From Mycobacterium branderi (GTDB taxonomy: Bacteria; Actinomycetota; Actinomycetes; Mycobacteriales; Mycobacteriaceae): a DNA stretch of 64,000 bases. The position numbers were made by a program, and so were the translations under genes. A model generated the notes under the pieces. It saw only the letters and a list, made by a program, of their open reading frames with translations. It was not told where the DNA came from and made no database searches. Below are positions 47,740-56,540 of the stretch, in pieces (within the stretch, counting starts at the first letter, position 1; each line of letters opens with the position of its first letter). The DNA is taken from positions 1,736,001 to 1,800,000 of the forward strand of contig NZ_AP022606.1 of NCBI RefSeq assembly GCF_010728725.1, read 5' to 3'.

Positions 47740-48558
47740 TCACCGTGGCGGCGCGAAGCCGTCCCCTGGTGGAGGCCACGGCGACGGGGGCGGGGGCCAG
47801 GACGGCGGTGGTGCCGGCGTGAGTCGCAGCCGGGCGAGCTCGCGGCGGTGCCGCTCGGCCAGCACCGCGGCCAGGGCCAGGTGCGGGGGAGTTCCCGGCG
47901 GGGGCGGGGGAGCGACCCGGGCCAGCACGTCGCCGGCAATCCGGCAAGCCATCTGGTAACGCAGGCCCGGCTCGAGTTGCGGTGCGCGGGAAAGGAATTG
48001 GCGTGCCAATTCGGCTTGGCCGGCGCTGAGACCGGACAGCTGAAGCGACGCGGCCCACCACGCCAGCGACGGCGGCATCGCCGGCGGCGGACCGAGTTTC
48101 GGGCCGCGTTCGCTGATGACGACGGTGCCGGCGAAGATGTCGCCGATCCGCTTGGCTTTCGGCGAGAGCAGACTGCACATCACCGCCGGGCTGCCGAACA
48201 AGATCCAGATCTCCACCACCGACGCCAGTGCCCGAAAGAGCGCTTGGCGGAACCGTTCCGGGCTGCCGTCGTCGGACACCACGCGCAGGCCCATCACGAT
48301 CTTGCCCACCGAGCGGCCCCGGGTGGCCGTCTCCAGGATGAGCGGGTAACCGACCAAGACCAGCACCGTGAAGATGACCAGGATGGCGGCGGTCGTGGCG
48401 TCGTCGAACTGCGTCAGCGTGGCCGCCCACAACATCAGGCCCAGCAGGTAGCCGACGAAGATCACCGCGATGTCGATCAGCGCGCCGACCGCACGCACCG
48501 GCAACTGCGCGATCTGCACATCGAGCACCACCGCGTCCCCGGTCACCACCTCCGACAT
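47740..48558 (-). CDS. RDD-family membrane protein (Rv3695-like)
   Basis: 272 residues. The RDD pattern is present: PVRAVGALIDIAVIF (Arg and Asp in the first TM), VGYPLILETATRGRSVGKIV, then GLRVVSDDG and KAKRIGDIFAGTVVI. After four TM helices a cytoplasmic tail ends in a proline-rich segment. RDD proteins are of unclear function; some act in sodium-proton exchange. It diverges from the SpoIIM gene with 23 bp between starts, an arrangement conserved in many actinobacteria next to MoxR-DUF58 operons. Confidence 0.82.
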   Translation of the reverse strand: MSEVVTGDAVVLDVQIAQLPVRAVGALIDIAVIFVGYLLGLMLWAATLTQFDDATTAAILVIFTVLVLVGYPLILETATRGRSVGKIVMGLRVVSDDGSPERFRQALFRALASVVEIWILFGSPAVMCSLLSPKAKRIGDIFAGTVVISERGPKLGPPPAMPPSLAWWAASLQLSGLSAGQAELARQFLSRAPQLEPGLRYQMACRIAGDVLARVAPPPPPGTPPHLALAAVLAERHRRELARLRLTPAPPPSWPPPPSPWPPPGDGFAPPR

Positions 48559-48581
48559 ACTTCAGAAGCTACCCTGGCGGC

Positions 48582-49574
48582 GTGGACGTCGACGCGTTCG
48601 TGCTCGCGCACCGCAACACCTGGGCTCGGCTCGAACAGTTGGTGAAGCAACGACGGCGACTCACGGGCACCGAGATCGACGAACTCGTCGAGCTCTACCA
48701 GCGGGTGTCGACGCATCTGTCGATGTTGCGCTCGGCGTCATCGGATTCGGTGCTGATCGGGCGGCTTTCGACGCTGGTGGCGCGTGCCCGCGCCGCGGTC
48801 ACCGGTGCGCACGCACCGCTGTCCGGCGAGTTCGCCCGGTTCTGGACGGTCGGGTTTCCGGTGGTGGCGTACCGGACCTGGCGCTGGTGGCTGGCGACGG
48901 CAGTGTTGTTCTTCGCCGCAACGGCCGCCGTCGCGATCTGGGTGTCGGGTAGCGCGGAGGTTCAAGCCACCATCGGAACACCAAGTGACATAGACGAATT
49001 GGTCAACCACGACTTTGCCTCCTACTACAGTGAGCATCCGGCCGCGGCGTTCGGGCTCCAAGTGTGGGTGAACAACGCCTGGGTGGCCGCGAAATGTATT
49101 GCCTTCGCGGTGGTGTTGGGATTGCCCATCCCGTTCGTGCTGTTCCAAAACGCGGCCAACCTCGGTGTGGCCGCCGGACTGATGTTTGCGGCCGGCAAAG
49201 CAAACATCTTGTTGGGGCTGCTGATACCGCACGGCCTGCTGGAGTTGACGGCGGTGTTCCTGGCCGCCGCCGCGGGGATGCGGCTCGGCTGGTTGGTGAT
49301 CTCGCCCGGCAATCGCCCGCGTGGGCAGGTGCTTGCCGAGCAGGGCCGCGCAATCGTCACGATAGCCGTCGGACTGGTAGCGGTGCTCTTCGTCTCGGGT
49401 GTGCTCGAAGCGGTGGTGACCCCGTCGCCGTTGCCGACCTTTCTACGGGTCGGTATCGGAATCGCCGTCGAGGCCACGTTTCTGGCGTACATCGTGTACT
49501 TCGGCCGACGCGCCGCCCGGGCGGGGGAGACCGGCGACATCGCCAATGCTCCTGATGTGGTGCCGACTGCCTGA
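48582..49574 (+). CDS. Stage II sporulation protein M (SpoIIM)-like membrane protein (Rv3694c-like)
   Basis: 330 residues from GTG 48582. Soluble helical start (LAHRNTWARLEQLVKQRRRL; TELVELYQRVSTHLS-like), then five or six TM helices including AKCIAFAVVLGLPIPFVLF and LIPHGLLELTAVFLAAAAG, the typical SpoIIM core. In non-sporulating actinobacteria its role is unknown, but it is regularly linked to RDD, DUF58 and MoxR genes and may help MoxR-dependent protein assembly in the membrane. A perfect hairpin follows the stop. Confidence 0.85.
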   Translation: MDVDAFVLAHRNTWARLEQLVKQRRRLTGTEIDELVELYQRVSTHLSMLRSASSDSVLIGRLSTLVARARAAVTGAHAPLSGEFARFWTVGFPVVAYRTWRWWLATAVLFFAATAAVAIWVSGSAEVQATIGTPSDIDELVNHDFASYYSEHPAAAFGLQVWVNNAWVAAKCIAFAVVLGLPIPFVLFQNAANLGVAAGLMFAAGKANILLGLLIPHGLLELTAVFLAAAAGMRLGWLVISPGNRPRGQVLAEQGRAIVTIAVGLVAVLFVSGVLEAVVTPSPLPTFLRVGIGIAVEATFLAYIVYFGRRAARAGETGDIANAPDVVPTA

Positions 49575-49582
49575 TCTTGCGT

Positions 49583-49639
49583 CGAATGTGGGCTTAAGAC
49601 ACGCGGATTCGTGAAACGCGTGTCTTAAGCCCACATTCG
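49583..49639. terminator. 23-bp perfect palindromic hairpin between convergent genes
   Basis: 49583-49605 is the exact reverse complement of 49617-49639, with an 11-base loop. Each arm contains GGCTTAAGACACGCG or its complement. It lies 8 bases after the SpoIIM stop and 9 before the convergent DUF58 stop, so a bidirectional terminator is the simplest reading. There is no T-run. The arm motif recalls the CTTAAA-containing repeats near 21 kb. Confidence 0.8.
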
Positions 49640-49648
49640 GCGATGGGT

Positions 49649-50971
49649 TTACAGCCGTCCGGTGGCTTTCATCGCCAAATACCGATCGGCCAGAGCCGGT
49701 GCCAGTTCGGCGGGCGGCGCGTCGACCACTTCCACCCCGGCTCGGCGCAGCCGCGACGCGATCGCCCGGCGGTCGTTGCGGGCTCGCTCGGCGGCCGCCG
49801 CGTCATACACCGCCGGCGCATCGACACGCCCGATGGCCAGCTGATCGACCCGCGGATCGGCGACGGCGGCCAGGATCACCTTGTGTCGGGCAGACAGCTG
49901 AGGCAAGACCGGTAGCAGCCCCTCCTCGAGCGCGGTCGGGTTGAGGTCGGTCAGCAGAACCACCAACGCGCGACGCCTGGCACGCCGTAGTACAGCTGAA
50001 ACCATTGCGGCGGAGTCTGATTCGACGAGGGCAGGTTGCAGCGGCGCCATCACGTCGACGAGCTTGGCCAGTAGTTCCGTCCGCGAGGCACCGAATAGCG
50101 CCGCCCGGCTCACCCGGTCGTGCGCCAGAAAGTCGACATGGTCGCCGGCGCGTGCCGCGAGCGCCGCCAGCAGCAGCGCCGCATCCATCGACCAGTCCAG
50201 TCGCGGCCACCCGCCCGGATCGCCGGCCGTCGGGTCGACGCCGACGCGCCCGGCTGCGGTGCGCCCGGTGTCAAGCACGACGATGACGCGGCGGTCCCGC
50301 TCGGGCCGCCAGGTCCGCACGACGACGTCAGCGCGCCGGGCGGTGGCTCGCCAGTCGATCGACCGGACGTCGTCGCCCACCACATACTCGCGCAGCGAGT
50401 CGAATTCGGTGCCCTGACCGCGGGTCAGCGTCGGCGACAGCCCGTCGATCTCACGCAGCCTGGCCAGTCGTGACGGCAGATGCTTGCGGGACAGGAACGG
50501 CGGCAACACCCGCAGCCGCCCGGGCACCCGCTGCGAGCTCTGCCGCCCGGCCAGGCCCAGCGGCCCGACCGACCGCGCGGTCACCATCGCCGAGCGCTGA
50601 TCACCGCGCCGCACCGGGTGCAGCCGGGTATCCACGAGCTGACCACGCCCGACGGCGATGTCGACGGTGTGGACGCGCGGCTCGCCGCGGGTACTGGGCG
50701 GCCACGCGTCGCGAACCTGGCCGCGGAAGTGACGCCGGCCACTGTTGTGAATCAGCAGACCAGCGTTCACTTCTTCGCCAAGCCGCGCCGAATTGATCGG
50801 CTCCCGTGTGAAATGCAGCGCGCGCGGGCTGGCGGCGCACAACACGTCGATGACCACCGCCGCTGTCAGTAGCACCAGCAGCACGACGAAAGACCTTGCC
50901 GGCCAAGGCGACAGCGTGATCGGCACAACGCAGATCAGCGCAATCAGTCCGGTGCGGCCGGTCAGAACCAC
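49649..50971 (-). CDS. DUF58 protein with von Willebrand A-like domain (Rv3693-like)
   Basis: 440 residues from GTG 50971, equal to Rv3693. Two TM helices lie at the start (TGLIALICVVPITLS, ARSFVVLLVLLTAAVVIDVL). The DUF58 signature is FDSLREYVVGDDVRSIDWRA, and the C-terminal half has a vWA-like fold (RRVIVVLDTGRT with a MIDAS-like Asp). DUF58 proteins partner MoxR ATPases in maturing metal-dependent or membrane complexes. The start overlaps the moxR stop by one base (TAGTG). Confidence 0.88.
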   Translation of the reverse strand: MVLTGRTGLIALICVVPITLSPWPARSFVVLLVLLTAAVVIDVLCAASPRALHFTREPINSARLGEEVNAGLLIHNSGRRHFRGQVRDAWPPSTRGEPRVHTVDIAVGRGQLVDTRLHPVRRGDQRSAMVTARSVGPLGLAGRQSSQRVPGRLRVLPPFLSRKHLPSRLARLREIDGLSPTLTRGQGTEFDSLREYVVGDDVRSIDWRATARRADVVVRTWRPERDRRVIVVLDTGRTAAGRVGVDPTAGDPGGWPRLDWSMDAALLLAALAARAGDHVDFLAHDRVSRAALFGASRTELLAKLVDVMAPLQPALVESDSAAMVSAVLRRARRRALVVLLTDLNPTALEEGLLPVLPQLSARHKVILAAVADPRVDQLAIGRVDAPAVYDAAAAERARNDRRAIASRLRRAGVEVVDAPPAELAPALADRYLAMKATGRL

Positions 50972-51918
50972 TAGCGGGGCACCGGAACGGAAGCCAGTAT
51001 TCCGTCGAGAACGCCGTCGGCGGTGACGCCTTCCAATTCGGCCTCGGGGCGCAGCATCACCCGGTGCCGCAACGTCGCGCGGGCCATCGCCTTCACGTCG
51101 TCGGGTGTGACGTAGTTGCGGCCGGACAGCCATGCCCACGAACGAGCGGTGGCCAGCAGTGCCGTCGCGCCACGAGGTGATACCCCGAGCTGCAGCGCCG
51201 GCGACTGGCGGGTCGCGCTGACGATGTCGACGATGTAGCCGAGAACCTCGTCGGCGACGAGCACCTCGCGGACGGCATCACGGCCGGCCGTCAACTCGGC
51301 CGGACCGGCCACCGGCTGGATCGCGGAAAGATCGCGCGGGTCGAAGCCGTGCGCGTGCCGGCCGAGGATGGCGATTTCCGAATCACGCGGCGGCAGCGGC
51401 ACAGTCAGCTTGAGCAGGAACCGGTCGAGCTGCGCCTCCGGCAACTGGTAGGTGCCCTCGTATTCGATCGGGTTCTGTGTCGCGGCGACGATGAACGGGT
51501 CCGGCAGGAAACGAGGTTCGCCGTCGACGCTGACCTGACGCTCTTCCATGGCCTCCAGCAGGGCGGCCTGGGTTTTCGGAGGCGTGCGGTTGATTTCGTC
51601 GGCCAGCATGAGATTGGTGAACACCGGGCCGTCGCGGAACACGAACGCGGCGGTGCGGGCGTCGTAGACCAGTGAGCCGGTGACATCGCCGGGCATCAGG
51701 TCGGGGGTGAACTGGACCCGCTTGAATTCCAGCTGCAGCGCCGCCGCCAAGGCACGCACCAGCAGCGTCTTCGCCACGCCCGGAACGCCTTCGAGCAACA
51801 CATGGCCGCGGCACAACAACGCGATCACCAGGCCGCTGACGACGGCTTCCTGGCCTACGACGGCCTTGGCGATCTCGGTGCGCAGCGCCAGCAACGCCTG
51901 ACGCGCGTGTTCGGTCAT
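50971..51918 (-). CDS. moxR: MoxR-family AAA+ ATPase
   Basis: 315 residues. Walker A is EGVPGVAKTLLVRALA (about 38-53), Walker B MLADEINRTPP (about 102), sensor AATQNPIEYEGTYQLPEAQLD-type segment, and Arg finger region. MoxR ATPases act as chaperones that assemble complexes, often working with vWA proteins such as the DUF58 partner next to it. It corresponds to moxR2 (Rv3692). It overlaps the upstream DUF4350 gene by four bases and the DUF58 gene by one. Confidence 0.92.
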   Translation of the reverse strand: MTEHARQALLALRTEIAKAVVGQEAVVSGLVIALLCRGHVLLEGVPGVAKTLLVRALAAALQLEFKRVQFTPDLMPGDVTGSLVYDARTAAFVFRDGPVFTNLMLADEINRTPPKTQAALLEAMEERQVSVDGEPRFLPDPFIVAATQNPIEYEGTYQLPEAQLDRFLLKLTVPLPPRDSEIAILGRHAHGFDPRDLSAIQPVAGPAELTAGRDAVREVLVADEVLGYIVDIVSATRQSPALQLGVSPRGATALLATARSWAWLSGRNYVTPDDVKAMARATLRHRVMLRPEAELEGVTADGVLDGILASVPVPR

Positions 51919-53024
51919 ATGCTTGCGACCTGCCTTTCGATGTCGTCGAGCGCTCGGGCCAGCGCTACCAGATCGGCGTCGGTGGCTGGTGGAGACCCGA
52001 ACAGCCTATGCCGCACCATGTCCGGGTCGGCTCCGCTGCGCGCCGCGACGGCGTTCACCACGTTTTGCGGTGGGCTGGTCGCGGTCAGCCCGAGCCGCGG
52101 CAACAGTCGCTGTAATGTCGCGGTGCGCAATGCCTGCGCGGCAACGTCTCGGGCCCGCCGCGAGCGGTACAGCCGGCCACGGCCCTCGACGGTTTCCGAG
52201 GCACGCACCACCACAGGCAGTTCCTCGGCGACCAGCGGGCCCAGCCGGCGGCCCTTCCATAGCGCGACAAGGATGACGACCAGCCATAGCTGCAAGACCA
52301 TCCAGTTGACGTTGTCCGGGATCAGGTCGAATAGTGTTGCCGATCCTGACGTTTCACCCTCGGCCCGCTGCGGCGCATACCAGACCAGACGACTGCGGTC
52401 ACCGGCAAGGTTCATCGCCAGCGCGGCGTTGCCGGCCCGGGGCAGGCCGCTGTTGGTCATGAAGTCGGTACTGCCGACCAGGGTGACGGTGCGTTCGCCG
52501 TCGCGGTAGCGGACCAGCGCTCCGCCGTAGCAGCTGACGATCACGCGGTCAGCGGCGCCACGAAAAGTGTTCGTGGGTCCGAACTGCACCGATCCGGCCT
52601 GACTCGCTTCGCGCAATGGGCAATCCGGTTTGCTGTCCAGCGGGCTGGCGCCGGCGCTGCGGATGTCGGGGGCCAGCACGGCGCGGACGCGTGATGTCGG
52701 CTCGACCAGCAGTAGGTCTGCGTGAGTGTCGGCAAGCCGGTGCAACAGTGTGTCGTCGGTGAGGTGCTGGGCCTGGGCGATCAGCAGCAATGCGCCTGGG
52801 CGAGTGGCGTTTTCGGCATCCTCGACGCTGTTGGCGACGACCACGTCGACACCATGGTCGCGCAGCAGCGCGACCAGTGCGTGCGCACCTTCCGGGCCGG
52901 TGGACGCCGGGTCCATCCGGCCGCCAGGGCGCGGCGCGGTCAGGTAGGTCGTGACGGCGGCGACGGCGCAGATCGCGGCGAGCGTCAACAGCGCCCAGCG
53001 CCAGGATCGCAAGCGTGTCGTCAC
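51915..53024 (-). CDS. DUF4350 membrane protein (Rv3691-like)
   Basis: 369 residues. A TM helix at the start (WALLTLAAICAVAAVTTYL) is followed by an extracytoplasmic domain of DUF4350 type (GPEGAHALVALLRDHGVDVV, LLLIAQAQHLTDDTLLHRLA), resembling a GATase/ThuA fold, then a second TM (WMVLQLWLVVILVALW) and a cytoplasmic tail. Two cysteines are in the loop domain. Part of the MoxR operon; partner of an unknown envelope complex. Confidence 0.82.
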   Translation of the reverse strand: MTTRLRSWRWALLTLAAICAVAAVTTYLTAPRPGGRMDPASTGPEGAHALVALLRDHGVDVVVANSVEDAENATRPGALLLIAQAQHLTDDTLLHRLADTHADLLLVEPTSRVRAVLAPDIRSAGASPLDSKPDCPLREASQAGSVQFGPTNTFRGAADRVIVSCYGGALVRYRDGERTVTLVGSTDFMTNSGLPRAGNAALAMNLAGDRSRLVWYAPQRAEGETSGSATLFDLIPDNVNWMVLQLWLVVILVALWKGRRLGPLVAEELPVVVRASETVEGRGRLYRSRRARDVAAQALRTATLQRLLPRLGLTATSPPQNVVNAVAARSGADPDMVRHRLFGSPPATDADLVALARALDDIERQVASI

Positions 53025-53629
53025 CGGTGTGCCGCCGAACCCGATCGCAGGAGGTGGTCGTCGAGGTCGGCGATCAGCCGGTACGCGTCAGGCGTCCCCG
53101 GCCGTTCACCGTAGGTGACGTCGTTGAAAGCCGTTGCGGCCCAGCTGAACTCGGTGGACAGCTGTGGTATCCGGCTGCCCGCATCGCGGGCCAACTCGTT
53201 GGCGGTGCGGCCGGGCGCGGGGTTGAGCAGCCCGGTCTCTTCGAGTCCGCGGGCGATTGCACGCAACCGGTGCCGGATCGCCAGTGTCCAATCTCCTTCG
53301 GCTGCATAACGTTCCGCGGCGTCGCGATGCGCTGCGGCGGTGAGCTGACCGGTCTCGAACAAGGGATAGTCACCGCCGCGGCGGGTTCGCATCGTGCGTC
53401 GCGCGATGCGAACAGCGACGATCACCGCGATCACCAGCAAGGTGAGCAGCAGTGCGACCGTGAACCAGCCCCCGGGAATGGTGGATCCCTTCTCGACCAC
53501 GCGGTAGAGCAGTTCGTTGACCCACTCGTGAAAGCGTTGTGTCAGCGAGGGCTTCGGATAGATCGGCTTGGCGAGTTCGCGCTGCGCGGCCTGATGCGCG
53601 GCATCGCGGTCGATGTCGATAGCGGGCAT
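53021..53629 (-). CDS. DUF4129 membrane protein (Rv3690-like)
   Basis: 202 residues: a soluble helix start with the DUF4129-associated AAHQAAQRELAKPIYPKPS, one TM (WFTVALLLTLLVIAVIVAV), then a cytoplasmic helical domain (ERYAAEGDWTLAIRHRLRAI, RGLEETGLLNPAPGRTANEL). DUF4129 is found next to transglutaminase, MoxR and DUF58 genes. Overlaps the DUF4350 gene by four bases (ATGA). Confidence 0.82.
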   Translation of the reverse strand: MPAIDIDRDAAHQAAQRELAKPIYPKPSLTQRFHEWVNELLYRVVEKGSTIPGGWFTVALLLTLLVIAVIVAVRIARRTMRTRRGGDYPLFETGQLTAAAHRDAAERYAAEGDWTLAIRHRLRAIARGLEETGLLNPAPGRTANELARDAGSRIPQLSTEFSWAATAFNDVTYGERPGTPDAYRLIADLDDHLLRSGSAAHR

Positions 53630-53639
53630 CAGCGTGTCC

Positions 53640-54881
53640 TCACACCGGCCGGGTCAGCCACAAATAGTCGGTGGACGCCGCCGCTGCCGGCCCGCCCGCC
53701 GCGCCTGTCTGCAGGATCAGATCGAACGCCTCGGCACGCATGCGCCGGTCTGTGTAGAGCAGGACGATGACGCCCGCGTTGAACGGAGCGGTGATGACGC
53801 GCCCGATCGCCGATCCGATGGCGCTCACGGTCAGGCTGACCAACGCCGGACCGGTGGCCGGGTCGGCCAGCAACTGGCCGATGAAATTGAACGGCGCCGC
53901 GACCGCACCGGCGACGAGAAAGACCACGACGCCGGTCAGCAGCCGAATGCCGAGCACTCGCCAGAAGCTGTTGCGCACCAACGTAAACGACCTGCCGATG
54001 GCGTCGAAAACGCTGAGTTGCTCCAGCACGATCAGCACCGGCGCGAACGACAGCACGGTGTAGGCGTAGCCCACCGCGGCGAGCGCGGCCAATATCAGCG
54101 GGAAGCCGATAAGGAATGCCGCCGCACCGTTGCCGACGGCGCCGACCGCGGCGATGATCAGCACCACCACGGCGACGAGCAGTATCGCTGCGGCGCCTTC
54201 CAGCGCCGCCAGGCCGATCAATGCCGGCAGCCGCCCGCGAATCTTGGTCCAGGTCTCGCCGATCGTGATCGTCGACCCGAACACCGCCCGGCCGACGACA
54301 ACGGTGAGCATGCCGGCGAGAAGGATTCCGGCCAGCCAGCTGACCAGTGCGCTGGCGCCCACCGACGTCACCCAGGTGGCCATGTCACCGGTGGTGAGTT
54401 CGTCGCTCGGTGTGGTCCGCACCCGGGTCGCGGCCGCAAGCGGTCCCGCCGACACGATCAACACCACGATCTGGACGATCACCACGATGATCGCGGTCAA
54501 TCCCAGCGTGGCCTTGGGATTGGCGCGGACGTAGCCGACCGCACCGTTGTAGATGTCGCTGAGGGTCAGCGGTCGCAGCGGGATGATGCCCGGCCTGGGT
54601 GCTCCCGGGACGAACTGAGGTGGCCCGTAAGCCGGGGGCGGGGGGTAGCCCGGCGGCGGCCCGTAGCCCGGCGGCGGCGGGCCGTAACCGGGGGGCGGAC
54701 CATAACCGGGGGGAGGTCCGTAACCTGGCGGCGGGCCGTAACCCGGAGGCGGCGAGTATCCCGGCGGCGGGCCGTAGCCCGGCGGCGGATAACCGAATGG
54801 CGGATAGCCCGGGGGACCATAACCAGGCGGCGGATACCCCGGCTCCGGATAGTCCGGGTAGTCGTACGGCGGCGTGCTCAC
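53640..54881 (-). CDS. Membrane protein with a PPGYGPP-repeat N-terminus (Rv3689-like)
   Basis: 413 residues. The first about 85 are tandem Pro-Pro-Gly-Tyr-Gly repeats, a flexible cytoplasmic segment. From about 105 come six TM helices in a GlpQ-like membrane domain arrangement (TLSDIYNGAVGYVRANPKAT; LTAIIVVIVQIVVLIVSAG; later RSFTLVRNSFWRVLGIRLL). First gene of the MoxR operon, 10 bases before the DUF4129 gene. Role unknown; the Tyr-rich repeats could mediate phase separation or protein binding. Confidence 0.85.
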   Translation of the reverse strand: MSTPPYDYPDYPEPGYPPPGYGPPGYPPFGYPPPGYGPPPGYSPPPGYGPPPGYGPPPGYGPPPGYGPPPPGYGPPPGYPPPPAYGPPQFVPGAPRPGIIPLRPLTLSDIYNGAVGYVRANPKATLGLTAIIVVIVQIVVLIVSAGPLAAATRVRTTPSDELTTGDMATWVTSVGASALVSWLAGILLAGMLTVVVGRAVFGSTITIGETWTKIRGRLPALIGLAALEGAAAILLVAVVVLIIAAVGAVGNGAAAFLIGFPLILAALAAVGYAYTVLSFAPVLIVLEQLSVFDAIGRSFTLVRNSFWRVLGIRLLTGVVVFLVAGAVAAPFNFIGQLLADPATGPALVSLTVSAIGSAIGRVITAPFNAGVIVLLYTDRRMRAEAFDLILQTGAAGGPAAAASTDYLWLTRPV

Positions 54882-54975
54882 AACGTGATCATGCAGGAAC
54901 CGTCGTCGTGATCATGGCTCCCATCCTGTCGGCCGTTCGGGCAATTCTCAACGATCCCCGCGTACCGTCTGGGCT

Positions 54976-55440
54976 ATGGCGGAACTGAAATCACGGCTGC
55001 GGTCAGATTTGACCGAGGCGATGAAGTCGCAGGACAAGCTGCGCACCGCGACGCTGCGCATGCTGCTGGCCGCAATCCAGACCGAAGAAGTCTCCGGCAA
55101 GGCGTCGCGGGAGCTCTCCGACGACGAGGTCATCAAGGTCCTGGCCCGCGAATCGCGCAAGCGGGGCGAAGCGGCCGAGATCTACACCCAGAACGGCCGC
55201 GGTGAGCTAGCGGCCAACGAGCACGCCGAAGCGCGGGTGATCGACGAATACCTGCCGCCGCCGCTGACCGAGGGCGAGCTTGCCGACGTCGTCGACACCG
55301 CCATTGCCCAGGTTGCCGAGCAGCTGGGGGAGCGGCCCGGCATGAAACAGATGGGCTTGGTGATGAAGGCCGCCACCGCGATCGCGGCCGGGAAGGCCGA
55401 CGGGGCACGCCTGTCCGCGGCCGTGAAGGACCGGCTCTAG
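54976..55440 (+). CDS. GatB/YqeY domain protein (Rv3688c-like)
   Basis: 154 residues, ATG 54976. YqeY pattern: LKSRLRSDLTEAMKSQDKLR, ATLRMLLAAIQTEEV, EVIKVLAREsRKRGEAAEIY-type helix, and VIDEYLPPPLTEGELADVVD. The fold is like the tail domain of the GatB amidotransferase subunit and may bind tRNA. No catalytic site. Divergent from the MoxR operon with 94 bp between starts. Confidence 0.9.
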   Translation: MAELKSRLRSDLTEAMKSQDKLRTATLRMLLAAIQTEEVSGKASRELSDDEVIKVLARESRKRGEAAEIYTQNGRGELAANEHAEARVIDEYLPPPLTEGELADVVDTAIAQVAEQLGERPGMKQMGLVMKAATAIAAGKADGARLSAAVKDRL

Positions 55441-55536
55441 GAATTCGCGGCGACCCGCGGCGCCCGGCTCCGCCGCGCTTGCGATCGCCGCAAGGCCAAA
55501 CCGTTTGCCGTCGCCAGCCTGGGGTACCCGTGTGCT

Positions 55537-56523
55537 ATGACGCGGTTTGGCTACACCCTGATGACCGAGCAGAACGGCCCCAAAGACCTTGTCCGAAACG
55601 CCGTTTCGGCCGAGCGACGGGGCTTTGACTTCGAGGTCTGCAGTGACCACTACTCGCCCTGGCTGGCGTCGCAAGGTCACGCACCCAATGCCTGGGCCGT
55701 GCTGGGCGCGGTGGCGCACGCCACCGAACGGGTAGATCTGTATTCGTATGTGACCTGCCCGACGATGCGCTATCACCCGGCGGTCGTCGCGCAGCAGGCG
55801 GCGACGGTGCAGATCCTCGCCGACGGCCGGTTCACGCTGGGGCTGGGCAGCGGTGAAAACCTCAACGAGCACGTCGTCGGCCAAGGCTGGCCGGCCATCA
55901 GCCAGCGATTGGACATGCTGCGCGAAGCCATCGAGATCATTCGTGCCCTGTTCGGCGGTGGATTGGTGGACTGGCGCGGTGACTACTACCAGGCCGACTC
56001 GGCCCGGCTCTGGGACCTGCCGGACGTGCCGGTGGGCATCGCGGTGTCGATGACCGGCCCCAAGTCGATCGCCAAGTTCGCCACGCTGGCCGACCACCTG
56101 GCCGCGGTGGAGCCCAACGGCGACCTCGTCCACGAATGGCACTCCGCGCGTCAGGCCAGCGGCATGGCGGGCGGTGGGCGGGTGATCGGCCAGGTGCCGG
56201 TCTGCTGGGACCCCGACCGCGACGCCGCCGTCCAGCGCGCCCACGACCAATTCCGCTGGTTCGGCGGCGGCTGGCACGTCAACGCCAACCTGCCGACCAC
56301 GGCCGGATTCGCTGCCGCCACGCAGTTCGTCCGCCCGGAGGACGTCGCCGACAGCATTCCGTGCGGCCCGGATCTTGACGCGATCGCCGACGCGGTCCGG
56401 CCGTACTGGGAAGCCGGGTTCACCGACATCGCGCTGATCCAGATTGGCGGCGACGAACAGGACCTGTTCTTCAAGGAGGCGGCCGAACCGCTGCTCGACG
56501 CGCTGCGGTCCGCGGCCGGATGA
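55537..56523 (+). CDS. F420-dependent LLM-class oxidoreductase
   Basis: 328 residues. A luciferase-like barrel: GFDFEVCSDHYSPWLASQG holds the active-site His and Trp, then AVLGAVAHATERVDLYSYVT, TMRYHPAVVAQQAATVQILA, and GLGSGENLNEHVVG for F420 phosphate binding. The layout is that of the subgroup annotated as F420-dependent glucose-6-phosphate dehydrogenase relatives. Hydride is exchanged with F420; the substrate is unknown. Its stop overlaps by four bases a short in-frame ATG of the next gene, but the better start there lies 20 bases further. Confidence 0.85.
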   Translation: MTRFGYTLMTEQNGPKDLVRNAVSAERRGFDFEVCSDHYSPWLASQGHAPNAWAVLGAVAHATERVDLYSYVTCPTMRYHPAVVAQQAATVQILADGRFTLGLGSGENLNEHVVGQGWPAISQRLDMLREAIEIIRALFGGGLVDWRGDYYQADSARLWDLPDVPVGIAVSMTGPKSIAKFATLADHLAAVEPNGDLVHEWHSARQASGMAGGGRVIGQVPVCWDPDRDAAVQRAHDQFRWFGGGWHVNANLPTTAGFAAATQFVRPEDVADSIPCGPDLDAIADAVRPYWEAGFTDIALIQIGGDEQDLFFKEAAEPLLDALRSAAG

Positions 56524-56540
56524 AACCGGAGGAGACAGTA

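Noticed and set aside
54600..54881. Tandem DNA repeats as a possible CRISPR or VNTR
   Set aside because: They are codon-level repeats of Pro-Pro-Gly-Tyr-Gly inside a gene, with no unique spacers.
53613..54911. 432-codon plus-strand frame full of Arg, Gly and Asp
   Set aside because: It is the antisense of the PPGYGPP-repeat gene; GC-rich repeats keep several frames open.
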